Shown in pieces: positions 1 through 9,611 of a DNA stretch of 64,000 nt (the first letter of the stretch is position 1; the number at the start of each line of letters is the position of its first letter). Under the pieces are notes generated by a model. The model searched no databases and was not told where the DNA came from. It saw only the letters and a program-made list of their open reading frames with translations. The stretch covers positions 868,001 to 932,000 of the forward strand of contig VWND01000005.1 in the NCBI GenBank assembly GCA_009599575.1. Reading direction: 5' to 3'. Position numbers and translations under genes: made by a program. Source of the stretch: Blumeriella jaapii (Eukaryota > Ascomycota > Leotiomycetes > Helotiales > Drepanopezizaceae).

Positions 1-1668
1 CAGAAGGCAACTTTCAAGCTAATCGACAGAGTTTACACGGAATACCTGAAACGCAACGACAACCTGTTCATTTTATTCATCGACTCAGACTGTATCTTGG
101 ACCGTGTCTGCCTCCAGAATTTCGTGTACGACATGGAATTGAGTCCGGGCAACACGAGAGACATGCTGGCAATGACAGGTGTAATCACATCTACCACCAA
201 GAAGCACAGCCTTATCACTTTGCTACAGGACATGGAGTACATCCATGGACAACTGTTTGAGCGTACCGTCGAATCCGGGTGTGGGGCAGTCACCTGTCTC
301 CCGGGAGCTTTGACGATGCTACGATTCTCTGCCTTCCGAAGAATGGCCAAATACTACTTTGCAGACAAGGCTGAGCAGTGCGAGGATCTTTTCGACTATG
401 GGAAGTGTCATTTGGGCGAAGATAGATGGCTCACCCATCTCTTCATGATCGGCGCAAAGAAGAGATACCAGATCCAGATGTGCACCTCGGCGTTCTGCAA
501 GACGGAAGCAGTGCAGACCTACACTTCCCTCATCAAGCAGCGCCGGAGATGGTTTCTCGGCTTCATCACCAACGAGGTTTGCATGTTGACGGATATGAGG
601 ATCTGGAAGAGATATCCAATTCTGGCAGTGGTTCGATTCATGCAGAACACCATCCGAACCACCGCCCTCCTCTTTTTCATCATGGTGGTCTCGATCATCA
701 GTACGTCGCAGAGGGTCCAGGATCTTCCTGTCGGCTTCATCGCGATATCCTTGGGTCTGAACTGGCTCATGATGATCTACTTCGGTGCCAAGCTGAGACG
801 ATTCAAGATCTGGCTGTATCCTCTGATGTTCATCATCAACCCATTCTTCAACTGGTACTATATGGTCTATGGAATCTTTACGGCTGGCCAGAGGACGTGG
901 GGTGGTCCCCGAGCGGATGCTGGCTCAGCTGATGCCTCAACCAGCCCGCAGGAAGTGATCGAGAAGGCCGCAGCGGAAGGCGACGATCTCAACGTGGTTC
1001 CCGAGACTTTCAAAGCCGCTGCCGAGGCCCAGAAAGACTTGCCACTGCAGCCGCCTGATCGCGTCGAAGGCCGTTTCACGGCTCCCGAGAGACTTCCGGG
1101 TGGCTGGTATCAACAAACGAACGATTCCCTGGTCAGTGTGGCCCCCCGAGGGCCTGGAGGCGCGGGCGGTAGGCCTAACCTTCATCCGAGAGAATCCTTT
1201 GGAAGTGACATTTCGCTTGGCACCAGCACCAATTCTGTCTACATGCCCCGACGTGTGGAAAGCATCATGGGAGAAGAGGACAAGAAGAAGTATGCCATGG
1301 CCCAAGCCAACCAAAAGCTTGCGGGCGGCGCCTACATGACGGGTGCAGGGCCCGCACCTGGCCAGGTGCGTGAGATGACAGAGGCCGAATACCAGAAGGG
1401 CGAGCGGAAAGGCTCTGTCGAGTCGTTGGGTTCTTTCCGCGACGGAGCGAACTCGCCCGAGGCGGGAATACCTCCGGAAGCCGGGCTCTCGGGCGCTTTG
1501 CCTCTGCCGCAAGCTACATCAGGAGGAGCGAATAGGCGGAGCGGCAGAAGTCCTTTGGCCAGAGTCAGTTTGATCAGGATTGATTCTAATACCGACGCCG
1601 AGAGCGAGCAAGGAGGCCCGCAACCACCGACGCGGACCCCGAATCCATCTCCCCGCGGCTCTAGGTAG
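1..1668 (+). CDS. Chitin synthase, C-terminal part (class VI-like), 5' end outside window
   Basis: This is the C-terminal 555 residues of a family-2 glycosyltransferase that polymerises UDP-GlcNAc into chitin at the plasma membrane. The frame is open from base 1, so the start lies upstream. The donor/metal-binding DSD motif is at 82-90, EDRW follows at about 418-430, and the product-binding QRRRW is at 538-552. Three or more hydrophobic membrane segments follow (about 610-880). The wording around the motifs (EDRWLTHLF, QRRRWFLGF) fits the class VI group lacking a myosin head better than class IV/V; the class is from memory of the family. After residue about 300 the protein becomes a low-complexity, Pro/Gly/Ser-rich cytosolic tail. 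It ends at a TAG and is followed by about 600 bp without a gene. Confidence 0.88.
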   Translation, partial: QKATFKLIDRVYTEYLKRNDNLFILFIDSDCILDRVCLQNFVYDMELSPGNTRDMLAMTGVITSTTKKHSLITLLQDMEYIHGQLFERTVESGCGAVTCLPGALTMLRFSAFRRMAKYYFADKAEQCEDLFDYGKCHLGEDRWLTHLFMIGAKKRYQIQMCTSAFCKTEAVQTYTSLIKQRRRWFLGFITNEVCMLTDMRIWKRYPILAVVRFMQNTIRTTALLFFIMVVSIISTSQRVQDLPVGFIAISLGLNWLMMIYFGAKLRRFKIWLYPLMFIINPFFNWYYMVYGIFTAGQRTWGGPRADAGSADASTSPQEVIEKAAAEGDDLNVVPETFKAAAEAQKDLPLQPPDRVEGRFTAPERLPGGWYQQTNDSLVSVAPRGPGGAGGRPNLHPRESFGSDISLGTSTNSVYMPRRVESIMGEEDKKKYAMAQANQKLAGGAYMTGAGPAPGQVREMTEAEYQKGERKGSVESLGSFRDGANSPEAGIPPEAGLSGALPLPQATSGGANRRSGRSPLARVSLIRIDSNTDAESEQGGPQPPTRTPNPSPRGSR

Positions 1669-2271
1669 CCTCTCGGGGATGTGCTCGAACGAGCGTTGAT
1701 TTTTCATAGCTCATGGTATTGCCGCCACAACGTATATGGCATGGAATTTTGCTCTTATACCCCCCCTCTTGGAGGCATCTGGAATCCCCACACTGTATAG
1801 CTTGGTGCATTAGGGCGCCACATTGAAGTTCCTTTGCCATACTGTGTGTGCTGTACTGTACGTTGCGTTAGAGCTCGGCCATTTGTTTGCATAGCTAGGT
1901 CGATAGTGAGAACGCACGCCGACGGCACAGCGCCGCGCCGCCGTTCGCCAATCGTACATTAAGAGTTGACGCCGTCCACAGACTTTGCGTGCCGTGAATA
2001 GAGCCTTTGCCTTGGTGATCCATCATCAGCCTCTCTCTCGCCACGTGTGTCGTCAAGAGAGTGGCTAGTGGGGTGCTCACCACGCAGGGTCCACTCCCCG
2101 GGGTAAATATCGTCATTCCTGAGTCTCATTCTCTCCCATCTTTCACTCTCTCTTGCACCCCCTTCAGCATAGGAACAACCGCCAGCAGCAGAGGTATCGT
2201 TCGGAGCCATCGACGGAGCCACCGCGCAGTTGTCTGAGAACCATGTGATCAATCCTCGTTTGCAGCCCATC
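1669..2271. other. Intergenic, chitin synthase to RBR ligase
   Basis: No gene is visible. It holds the 3' flank of the chitin synthase and the upstream region of the RBR gene. A pyrimidine-rich stretch at about 2107-2170 resembles the CT-rich leader common just upstream of fungal start codons. A small TACTGTAC-type motif lies near 1850. Confidence 0.5.
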
Positions 2272-4317
2272 ATGTTCTCCGGGCTGCTCAAATCGTCTAG
2301 CGCATCACCCCGTCGACTGAGCCGCGCCTCGCAATCCTCTTCGACGCCTACGAATCGATCCGACCAGAGCCCCCCCGACCCCGGTTCTTCGAGCTCGAAA
2401 GAACCTCCCGTCGATCGATACATCCGCGAAGAAGCCCATCTCCTTCCCGCGGAGTCCGGAGATCCGGATCTGAGGGAGCTCAACAACAGCCTCGTTGCCC
2501 TTGCGGCCATCTTCCCCGATGTGCAGATCGAGGTCTTTCGCGAGATGCTGTCGAGTTTTGACGGAGAATCCAGATTAGCCGTTGTAACGGAGACTCTGCT
2601 CAAACACAAGATGAAGTGGGCAAGGGGACGGTACAGAGTCGCGGGGGAGGAGACGGCCCAGGCGAAGCCGGGCACACCTCCAGACATGGACATCACTGCT
2701 CAAACCGACGCCGGGGCGTTGGTCCCTCCCGAAGAGAGATTTCGGAGCGCAGACTACAAGAAGGCCGTCAAGTCTATTGCGTATCAGGAATTCAAGGGGC
2801 TGCCGAAGTCTACGATCTATGCCGTTCTGGCCGAGTTCAATCACTCCTATACCCTGGCAAGACCGACCCTCATCTCGCTATCCTCGAAGTCATGGCGCTT
2901 CTCTATCTCCTCGCTATTTATGCGGCGGAAGAACACGAGCTCTTCGGATGCCGAACATCATCCTCTTGTCATATGGCAGTCTTCTGGCCAAGGATCCATC
3001 GTTCCCACCCTCAAGACTACGGGATCCACGGAATTGGACCGGGAGCTGTTCGACTCTCTCATCAAACCCATCATCCAGCGGGCGCTCAGCGAACGGGAAG
3101 ACAGAGACCATGCTCTGGCCCTGGAGCTTAACAACACCGAGGCGGAAGACAACGAGGCTTTGCATGACTGTGAATGCTGCTTCACCTCTACCACGTTCGA
3201 GGACCTGACGGCTTGTAATGGCGGGCATTTCATATGCTTCCAGTGTGTTCGTCATTCAGTCAACGAGGCAGTCTTCGGGCAAGGGTGGCAACGAAACATC
3301 GATCTCAAGACTGGCACGTTACGCTGCATCGCGGCCATGTCAGACGACTGCCAGGGATGCGTCCCTCAAGAGCTCGTCCGGCGAGCGTTCAACGAAGAGA
3401 AAGCCGGACCAGAGGTACTGCGGAAACTCGACGAGCGCCTTGCGGAAGCCAATCTTCTCAAGACCCAGCTTCCTCTCATCCGCTGTCCGTTCTGCAGCTA
3501 CGCGGAAGTGGACGAGTTGTACCTCCCGGACGCGCAGCGAACCTGGAGACTGAAGCGACTTGGACCTTCTTCCATCTATACATTTGCAATTCTGGTTTTC
3601 GGCGTTGGCATGATACCCTTTTTCTTACCGTTCTTCGTGTTGTTTTCCGTCCTCTTCCTCGTGCTCTCCTCCCCGCACACCTTCGGCGGCTATTTCCTCG
3701 GGCACCTCGACGCGTCGGTCATTCGCCTGCGGAGGAAACGCCTGGGCCTCAAGTTTGTGTGCCGGAGGAGCGAATGCGGCCGCGCATCTTGCATCTCCTG
3801 CTCCAAAGCGTGGACCGACATCCACATCTGTCACGAATCGTCGCTGCTCGCGCTGCGCACGCAAGTCGAGCTGGCCATGTCGCTGGCCATCAAGCGCACG
3901 TGCCCGCGCTGCAACACCTCGTTCGTCAAGTCCTCGGGCTGCAACAAGCTCACGTGCGTCTGCGGCTACCAGATGTGCTACGTCTGCCGCAAGGACATCG
4001 GCAACGGCGAGGGCTACCGCCACTTCTGCGAGCACTTCCGCCCGAACGGCGGCCGCGGCTGCACCGAGTGCGCCAAGTGCGACCTGTACCGCTGCGAGGA
4101 CGACGAGGTGGCCGTCAAGAAGGCGAAGGAGGACGCCGAGCGGCTGTGGATGGAGAAGGAGGGCGAGAGCCTGGCGAGCCACGACAAAGTCCGCCAGGTC
4201 TTGGAGGAGAAGTGGATCCGTGGCAAGGAGGGCGTCTGGTGGGGGACGGAATGGCAGGTGAGGATGCCGAACTGGGAGAGCCTCCTGGACCGCCTGGTGG
4301 AGAGCGTGATGGAATGA
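2272..4317 (+). CDS. RING-between-RING (RBR) E3 ubiquitin ligase, RNF216/TRIAD3-like
   Basis: A predicted ubiquitin ligase of 681 residues. I start it at the ATG at 2272; the frame is open further upstream but only from a TTG. An N-terminal helical stretch (residues about 60-110, ending LLKHKMKW) resembles a CUE-type ubiquitin-binding domain. RING1 begins at CECCF (residue about 300). The IBR starts at CPFCSY (about 404), is interrupted by a strongly hydrophobic segment (about 434-473) that could span a membrane, and resumes at FVCRRSECG (about 495). RING2 begins at CPRCNTSF (about 543), with the expected catalytic cysteine in SGCNKL (about residue 557). The extended, histidine-containing RING2 (HFCEHF, CTECAKC) resembles RNF216. 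The domain calls are direct; membrane association is inferred. No intron is needed. Confidence 0.87.
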   Translation: MFSGLLKSSSASPRRLSRASQSSSTPTNRSDQSPPDPGSSSSKEPPVDRYIREEAHLLPAESGDPDLRELNNSLVALAAIFPDVQIEVFREMLSSFDGESRLAVVTETLLKHKMKWARGRYRVAGEETAQAKPGTPPDMDITAQTDAGALVPPEERFRSADYKKAVKSIAYQEFKGLPKSTIYAVLAEFNHSYTLARPTLISLSSKSWRFSISSLFMRRKNTSSSDAEHHPLVIWQSSGQGSIVPTLKTTGSTELDRELFDSLIKPIIQRALSEREDRDHALALELNNTEAEDNEALHDCECCFTSTTFEDLTACNGGHFICFQCVRHSVNEAVFGQGWQRNIDLKTGTLRCIAAMSDDCQGCVPQELVRRAFNEEKAGPEVLRKLDERLAEANLLKTQLPLIRCPFCSYAEVDELYLPDAQRTWRLKRLGPSSIYTFAILVFGVGMIPFFLPFFVLFSVLFLVLSSPHTFGGYFLGHLDASVIRLRRKRLGLKFVCRRSECGRASCISCSKAWTDIHICHESSLLALRTQVELAMSLAIKRTCPRCNTSFVKSSGCNKLTCVCGYQMCYVCRKDIGNGEGYRHFCEHFRPNGGRGCTECAKCDLYRCEDDEVAVKKAKEDAERLWMEKEGESLASHDKVRQVLEEKWIRGKEGVWWGTEWQVRMPNWESLLDRLVESVME

Positions 4318-5421
4318 CCGATCTGGCGTCTTTTGTCGTTGTTGCTTGGCTTGCTTGGCTGGATGGTGCGCGCAGCACAGGGCCTGGAACGACGTCTGGC
4401 CTCGCTGTCTCGTACTGCACTGGCAGTTCGCTGGTTTGGATGGCCGATGGCCTGGCCTGGCCTGGCCTGGCCTGGCCTGGCCTGGCCTGGTACGGTCCGG
4501 TTCGGTTCGGTTGGGTCGGTTCGCTTGGGTGGCTGCCTTTTAGGGAGGGAGAAAGGGAGAGAGGGAGGAAACCTCGGAGCACGAGCACGAGCACGAATAA
4601 ACGAATGAATAGGTCCGTAGTTCAATACCTAACCAACACCTACCTTACCTGTCTGTCTGTCTGTACTTTGTTTTGGCTCCCAGACTGCATGCTTCCATGC
4701 TTCCATGCTTCCATGCTTCCATGCTTCCATGCTTCCATGCTTCCATGCTTCCATGCTTCCATGCATACGTGCATGTATGCGTGCGTGGTGGACCTCGTCT
4801 CTCCTGTTTGCTCTTTTCGAATTTCTGGAAAGAGAGGGAAGGGGGGAGGGGGAGGGGGAGGGCATTGGCTTCGTGGAGTAGCGATACATTACGTTACGTT
4901 ACTGTACTGTACTGTACTGTACTGTGCTTACTGTACTTGCTGTGCTTGCTGTGCTTGCTGTGCTTGCTGTGCTTGCTGTGCTTGCTGTGCTGTATGTATG
5001 TATGTATGTATGTATGAGAGGGGGGGGGGTGGGGGGGGGGGGGGGGGGGGGGGCATAGGCTTCGTAGAGAAGCGATACGTTACGTTACTGTACTTGCTGT
5101 GCTTGCTGTGCTGTTTGTATGTATGGATGTATGGATGTATGGATGTATGGATGTATGGATGTATGGATGTATGGATGTATCTACGTCTCAGTCTCACACA
5201 CACACCGTTCGTCCGTCCGTCCGTCCGTCCGTCCCAGGATGCGGTGAGCCCGCGCTCCAGATCAGAGGCGATGGATGATGGCACGACTCTCTCTCTCCTA
5301 GGAGGTAGATATATGTATTCATGTACATATACACACACGCACACACACGCAGACACACACGTGTCGGAGTGAGCGGTCGGTTTCTCCCACCTCACGCCTT
5401 GTGGCTGATCTCAAGCGCCAC
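4318..5421. repeat. Microsatellite-dense intergenic region
   Basis: This 1.1 kb stretch is almost wholly simple sequence: CCTGG x8 at 4451-4490, about nine copies of CATGCTTC at 4688-4763, TACTG copies near 4900-4925, a 9 bp TTGCTGTGC array at about 4930-4990, TATG repeats at 4991-5016, G runs at 5020-5029 and 5031-5053 (23 G), GGATGTAT copies at about 5117-5177, GTCC copies at about 5205-5234, and CA-rich sequence at about 5331-5360. A segment after the first G-rich stretch (about 4860-5000) recurs with changes at about 5050-5125. The long open frames here are by-products of the repeats. Confidence 0.85.
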
Positions 5422-6782
5422 TCACGGCACAGGCGAGCCCGACATGGCCAGCTCCGAACTCTTGCTCCACGCGCCGCTGGGTTCCCTCCGCCACAGCAGC
5501 AGCCGGCCGTCGTCGCCGGTGCTGCCGAGCACCTGCCCATCGGCATCGAAGTCGACCCTCCACACCGGATTCCGGTTGGCCTCGAGCCGCGAGACCTCCT
5601 TCGCCACGTGCACGACCTCGCCCTCGCCCAGCTTGGCGTCCTTCTCCCTGCTGCCGGCCACACCCGCACCCACGCCCACGCCCGCCCGCGCGCCTTGCAA
5701 GCCGGCGCCGATGCCCGAGGGCCGGGTCCCGTTCTCCGCGCTCCTCCGCTGCACCACCATCTTGTCGGGCGCTCGCGCGAAACTCGTCGGCTCCTTGGCG
5801 CCCCCCTTCCCCGGCGTCGTGACCTGAAAGACGCGTATGAAGCCGTCCTTGCACGCCGTCGCGACGACATCAAAGCCCCGCACGTTGCCCGGCGCCCACG
5901 CCACGTCCCGCACCAGGCCCTTGTGGCCCTTCAGCTCCGCGGCCAGGTAGAACTCCTTGGTCGTGCTCGAGCCCAGGCTGACGGAGTGGGAGATCTCCTT
6001 CGTGCGCCAGATGCTCGCCCGGTTCATGCTCGCCACGACGAGGCCGAGCGCATCCCGCGGCATGCCCTGTCGGAGGCCCATGTAGCACGGCTCCGGGTTC
6101 GGGTCAAAGGCCACCTTGAAGGCCACCTCCTCGCCTCGCGCCGGCTTCTCGCACACGTTGACCCGGTCCAGGTCGTTCCAGTTCTCGAGGTTCTCCGGCT
6201 CGTCGTTCTCGTACACCGTCAGCATGGCGTTGCGGTCGATGAGCGCGAGGTACGTGTGCCGGGTCTCGGGGTTGTGCGTGACGGCGAAGGAGAGGAAGGG
6301 CGCGCGCGACGGCGAGCGCAGCTCGTGGACCGGCTTGTTGCTGTGCGCGTTGAAGCGGCGGCCTTTGCCTGGCGGGAGGGTCGGGTCTTCAGCCCAGAGC
6401 TTGTAGCGACCGTCGGCCCCGATTGAGGCAACGAGGTTGGGGTGGAGGTTTGGCGGCAGCCATTGGATCTTCGCCGCTGTCAGCTGTGGGAGATCTCCGC
6501 TGGGCGCAACCACGTCGCGTTGGGACCTGCCTGGAGGATCTCCGCTGCGTGTGCACCCCACGTGTCACAATGGTTCCAGGTGCCATCTTTGTGTCGATTG
6601 TACACTTTGATCTTGCCGTCGACGGAGCTGGATGCGAAGCGGTCCCCGTAGGCGTTGAATGCCGACGCTTGAACCATGTCTTTGTGACCGTGAGGCAGGA
6701 GGGTAAATGCATCTTGGTTGTCCTCCACCCCATCGAAGTTGACCTGAGGCAAGGCTGTGTCGAGTCCGAGCAAGGGCGGCAT
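5422..6782 (-). CDS. SEH1: Nucleoporin SEH1 (WD40 protein)
   Basis: A WD40 beta-propeller of 436 residues, found in the Y-shaped (Nup84/Nup107) nuclear-pore subcomplex and the SEA/GATOR2 complex. The start is the ATG at 6780-6782, giving the typical N-terminal region with GHKDMVQASAFN. Exon 1 is 6527-6782 and exon 2 is 5422-6476, separated by a 50 bp intron (6477-6526) with donor GTCCCA and acceptor CTGACAG. The donor is weak, but splicing restores the expected WAxxW-type transition from EILQ to KIQWLPPN. The repeats with VDGKIKVYN, DGRYKLWAED, DGFIRVFQV and DGRLLLWRR are recognisable blades. A Gly/Ala-rich insert lies between the last two blades. A long antisense frame opposite exon 2 is a GC-rich shadow. 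Confidence 0.88.
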
Positions 6783-7235
6783 GATGAGGACGTCAAAGGA
6801 GGTTGATGATGGTGGTTGTTGGGGTTGAAGAGACGGAGTCGCAAGGGATCTTCATCGAACCTGTAAGCGCAGACAAGGCTGGCCAAGGCTGACCGACCAG
6901 GCTGACGGCGGAACGGCTTGGCAGGCTCGTGATTGGGTACAGATAAGCGTGCGAAGATCCATCAAGATACGCCGAGTGAGCAATGGAGAAAGGAAATTCG
7001 CTTCCATGGAAAACCCAGACGGAGGAGTAGGAGACACATAAGATGGCGCTTCTCGTTGTTGAGAAGTAGTGTACAAATGTGAAGGTCTGCATGAAATTCC
7101 AACCAGAGCACGCCGCCTGTGATGCCGTGTCATCGTCCTGTCGCCAACTCCAACCCTTTCGTAAATATACCAACGCTCGCTAAAGTCCTTCACGCTATTC
7201 AAAGAAAGGGGAGAGACCAAAACCACCACCGGCAT
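6783..7235. other. Intergenic, SEH1 upstream region
   Basis: About 450 bp between the SEH1 start and the 3' end of the kinase gene, both on the minus strand. It contains the SEH1 promoter and the kinase terminator, and no feature I can name. Confidence 0.4.
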
Positions 7236-9611
7236 TCAACCCCCAATCGCGGAATCGTCACGAGGGAGTCGGTCATTACGCGTGCTGGTCGTCAAATCAT
7301 CATCTAAGTTCGCGGAAGGAATAACCGCAAAAGAAGCTGCATGAGCCGTTCCGATGAAGGCCAAGTCGTTGTGAAATCCTGTCGGTAGGGCATTTGCCGC
7401 TGCTGTGGTTCGCGGCTCGATCGTTTCCACCAAGATGGGATGCTTCTCCGTGTCATCCGTGTATGGTCGGACTAGGTTCTTCTGCTCTGGGTCCCGTGTC
7501 GAAGGCTCAGTAGTAATCTCGGCTGAGGGAGAAGTTTGCTTTGTGCTTTCGTCTACGCATCCGGGCCCAGTGCTGCCACCGGGCAGGGGAAAGGCCGAGA
7601 TATCTATGTCCCCGAGCGAAGACACTGTATCCGGGTTCAGATACAGGACGGAGGGTTCGGCCATGTCATTTGCAGTTGGCGTCTCGCCGTCATGGCTACC
7701 ATGGGGGGTTGTGAGGCTGGACTCGGGGAGAGGGATTGCGCATGGCGATTTGGGTTGCCTGTAACGTGCTGGCGGAGATCTTCCTCGCATAGGATAATCT
7801 GGTTCTGCAGAACTGTCGGTGATGGCATATTCTGGCACGACGTCGTCGACTTCAGTATAAGGAGGATGGGGCGGATAGGGAGGCACCATGTCGTGCCCAT
7901 TCGAACAACTCTTTTCGGGCTTGTAGCATGCGTCGACCACAATCGGAATCGGCCGACCATTCACCGCGTAGCTCTCGCCCGCAGTGGGAAAACAGACCAA
8001 GCAGCGTCGTAGCTTGCGATCGACACCTCGGATCGTCGGCCAAACAGCGGCTGCACACGTCTAGATAGTAATCCGGCACCTCGGAGGGGAAGCACGACAT
8101 GTTCAGCGGACGACAGCTTTCGGGCTCATCCTGTTGCGTAGCGAGGGCATACAGCACCATGCCCAGTTGATATAGATCGGATTTGACTCCGATGAACATG
8201 GAAATTCGCTGGCTGCTCTCGAGGAGCGCAGCCACCTCGGGAGGCTCCCACCCAAAGGGGCATCCTCTCCGATTGATATCGATGATCTTTGCATTGTCCT
8301 CTCCGTCAATGACAATGTTGGACAGGGTGAAGTCGCCTTGAACAAAACCCGCCTCGTGAATCTCCGCCAGACCTTGGACGATTTGCCGCGCCCACCGTTC
8401 ACGACGCCTCCACGGAATCCGTCCCTCGCCATCAAAGATCACGTCAATCAAGGCACCCTGCTCGGCAAAGCTGATGAGCAGCCCCTTCACCGACTCTCCT
8501 CGGTTATCGAGAACCACGCCGCCGAGCTGAATGACACTCTTGGAACCGGACAAGCGATGCAGGGCGTTGATCTCGTACAGAAACTCATCCACCGTGTCGG
8601 GACCGGGAATCTCCTTCTTGATGAAGACCTGACCATCGACGCGTACTTTGTAGACGAATCCCGAGAGATGCGAATCAAAGACGATGGCTTCTTCGCGCAC
8701 TCGTCGACAATCGAGGTGGTGGATGGCTTTGACCGGGGGATAGGAAATGATCTCGGAGATGTCCTCTACCACATGCACGTGCAGTCTCTCATTCTCGGTT
8801 TGCAATTTCAGGTTCGTGACCGTGTCGTAGAATTGGATGTCGGGTAGCGATTCGCGTATCGCCTCGTAGATGCGCGCGCTCTTGTCTCTCTGAAAACGCG
8901 TCCGTTGCAATTCTTCTTCCAGGGAGCCGGGAGGCGCTTCGCGGTAGTCCAAGGAGATCGTCACCCGTCTCCAATGCGTGGGCTGCTCGGCAAAGGTGAC
9001 GAAGAATTTCTCGCGCTTCGATTTGTCCCGGAAGTGCATGCTCAGATTCAGGATCCAGCGCTTTTCCAGCTCCTCCAAGATCATCTCATCGAAGGCGTCG
9101 GAGGAGATGGATTGGGCCTCCGGGCCGTCGGGTTCCTTGGAAACCTCGACATAGTCTCCCTTCACTCCCACGTCCGGCGTGGCGCCAGGAGCATCTGCGA
9201 GGCTCCCAGCACCGCGTCGATGGTGGCCGCGTTGTCCATGAGCTCGGGCGCGCTGAGCCGGTGGGACGAGGCCACGGCCGTCGACGAGCTTCGGACGGAG
9301 GCATTGCGGCGCCGGTCGACGGACACGGTCCGGCGGTCGACGGGGTTGGGTTTGTGTGGTTCGAGTCGATCGCGCAGCTCCGATTGCTGCCTCTTGAAGG
9401 TGCCCGGTCGCGGCAAGCCGGGCACCACTTTCCTCGACAGTCTGCGCGCAATGCCCGTCCGCTGCGGCACCTCCTCCGGCGCCGGGGCCACGGGCGCGGG
9501 CGCTGGCGCGTTGCTCGCATTGTCGTCCCTGCCGAAGAGCTTCCTCCAGGACCACGACGTCCGTTGGTCGGTGGAGGGGGTCCTCGCATGACGCTTCTCG
9601 GTCTGCGCCAT
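7236..9611 (-). CDS. Fungal protein-kinase-like protein with degenerate motifs; two apparent frameshifts
   Basis: A kinase-fold protein of about 791 residues starting at the ATG at 9609-9611 (MAQTEKRHARTP). A basic, low-complexity N-terminus precedes a helical region and a kinase domain. The beta-3 lysine lies in VFIKKEIPG, the catalytic-loop equivalent reads FVQGDFTLSN (no HRD) and the DFG equivalent reads DIN. A WEPPE segment and a DPRCRSQATTLL subdomain-XI helix follow. The frame changes twice: at about 9181-9187, between LGASQMLL and TPDVGVKGD, and at 7997-7998, between ATTLL and VCFPTAGES. The two shifts are opposite, so the full span is a multiple of three. The Ser/Pro-rich tail runs to 7236. 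Unusual introns are possible, but I found none with good signals that keeps the kinase motifs. Substrate unknown; activity doubtful. Confidence 0.7.

Noticed and set aside
4451..5234. Possible telomere-like or subtelomeric array
   Set aside because: Many different short repeats are mixed, none is TTAGGG, and housekeeping genes flank it on both sides.
3234..5372. 712-codon plus-strand open frame
   Set aside because: It overlaps the RBR gene in another frame and continues through microsatellites; the composition is repeat-derived and has no domain.
5401..6426. 341-codon frame antisense to SEH1
   Set aside because: It is opposite a clear WD40 gene, Arg/Val/Leu-rich as expected for the reverse of GC-rich coding DNA.
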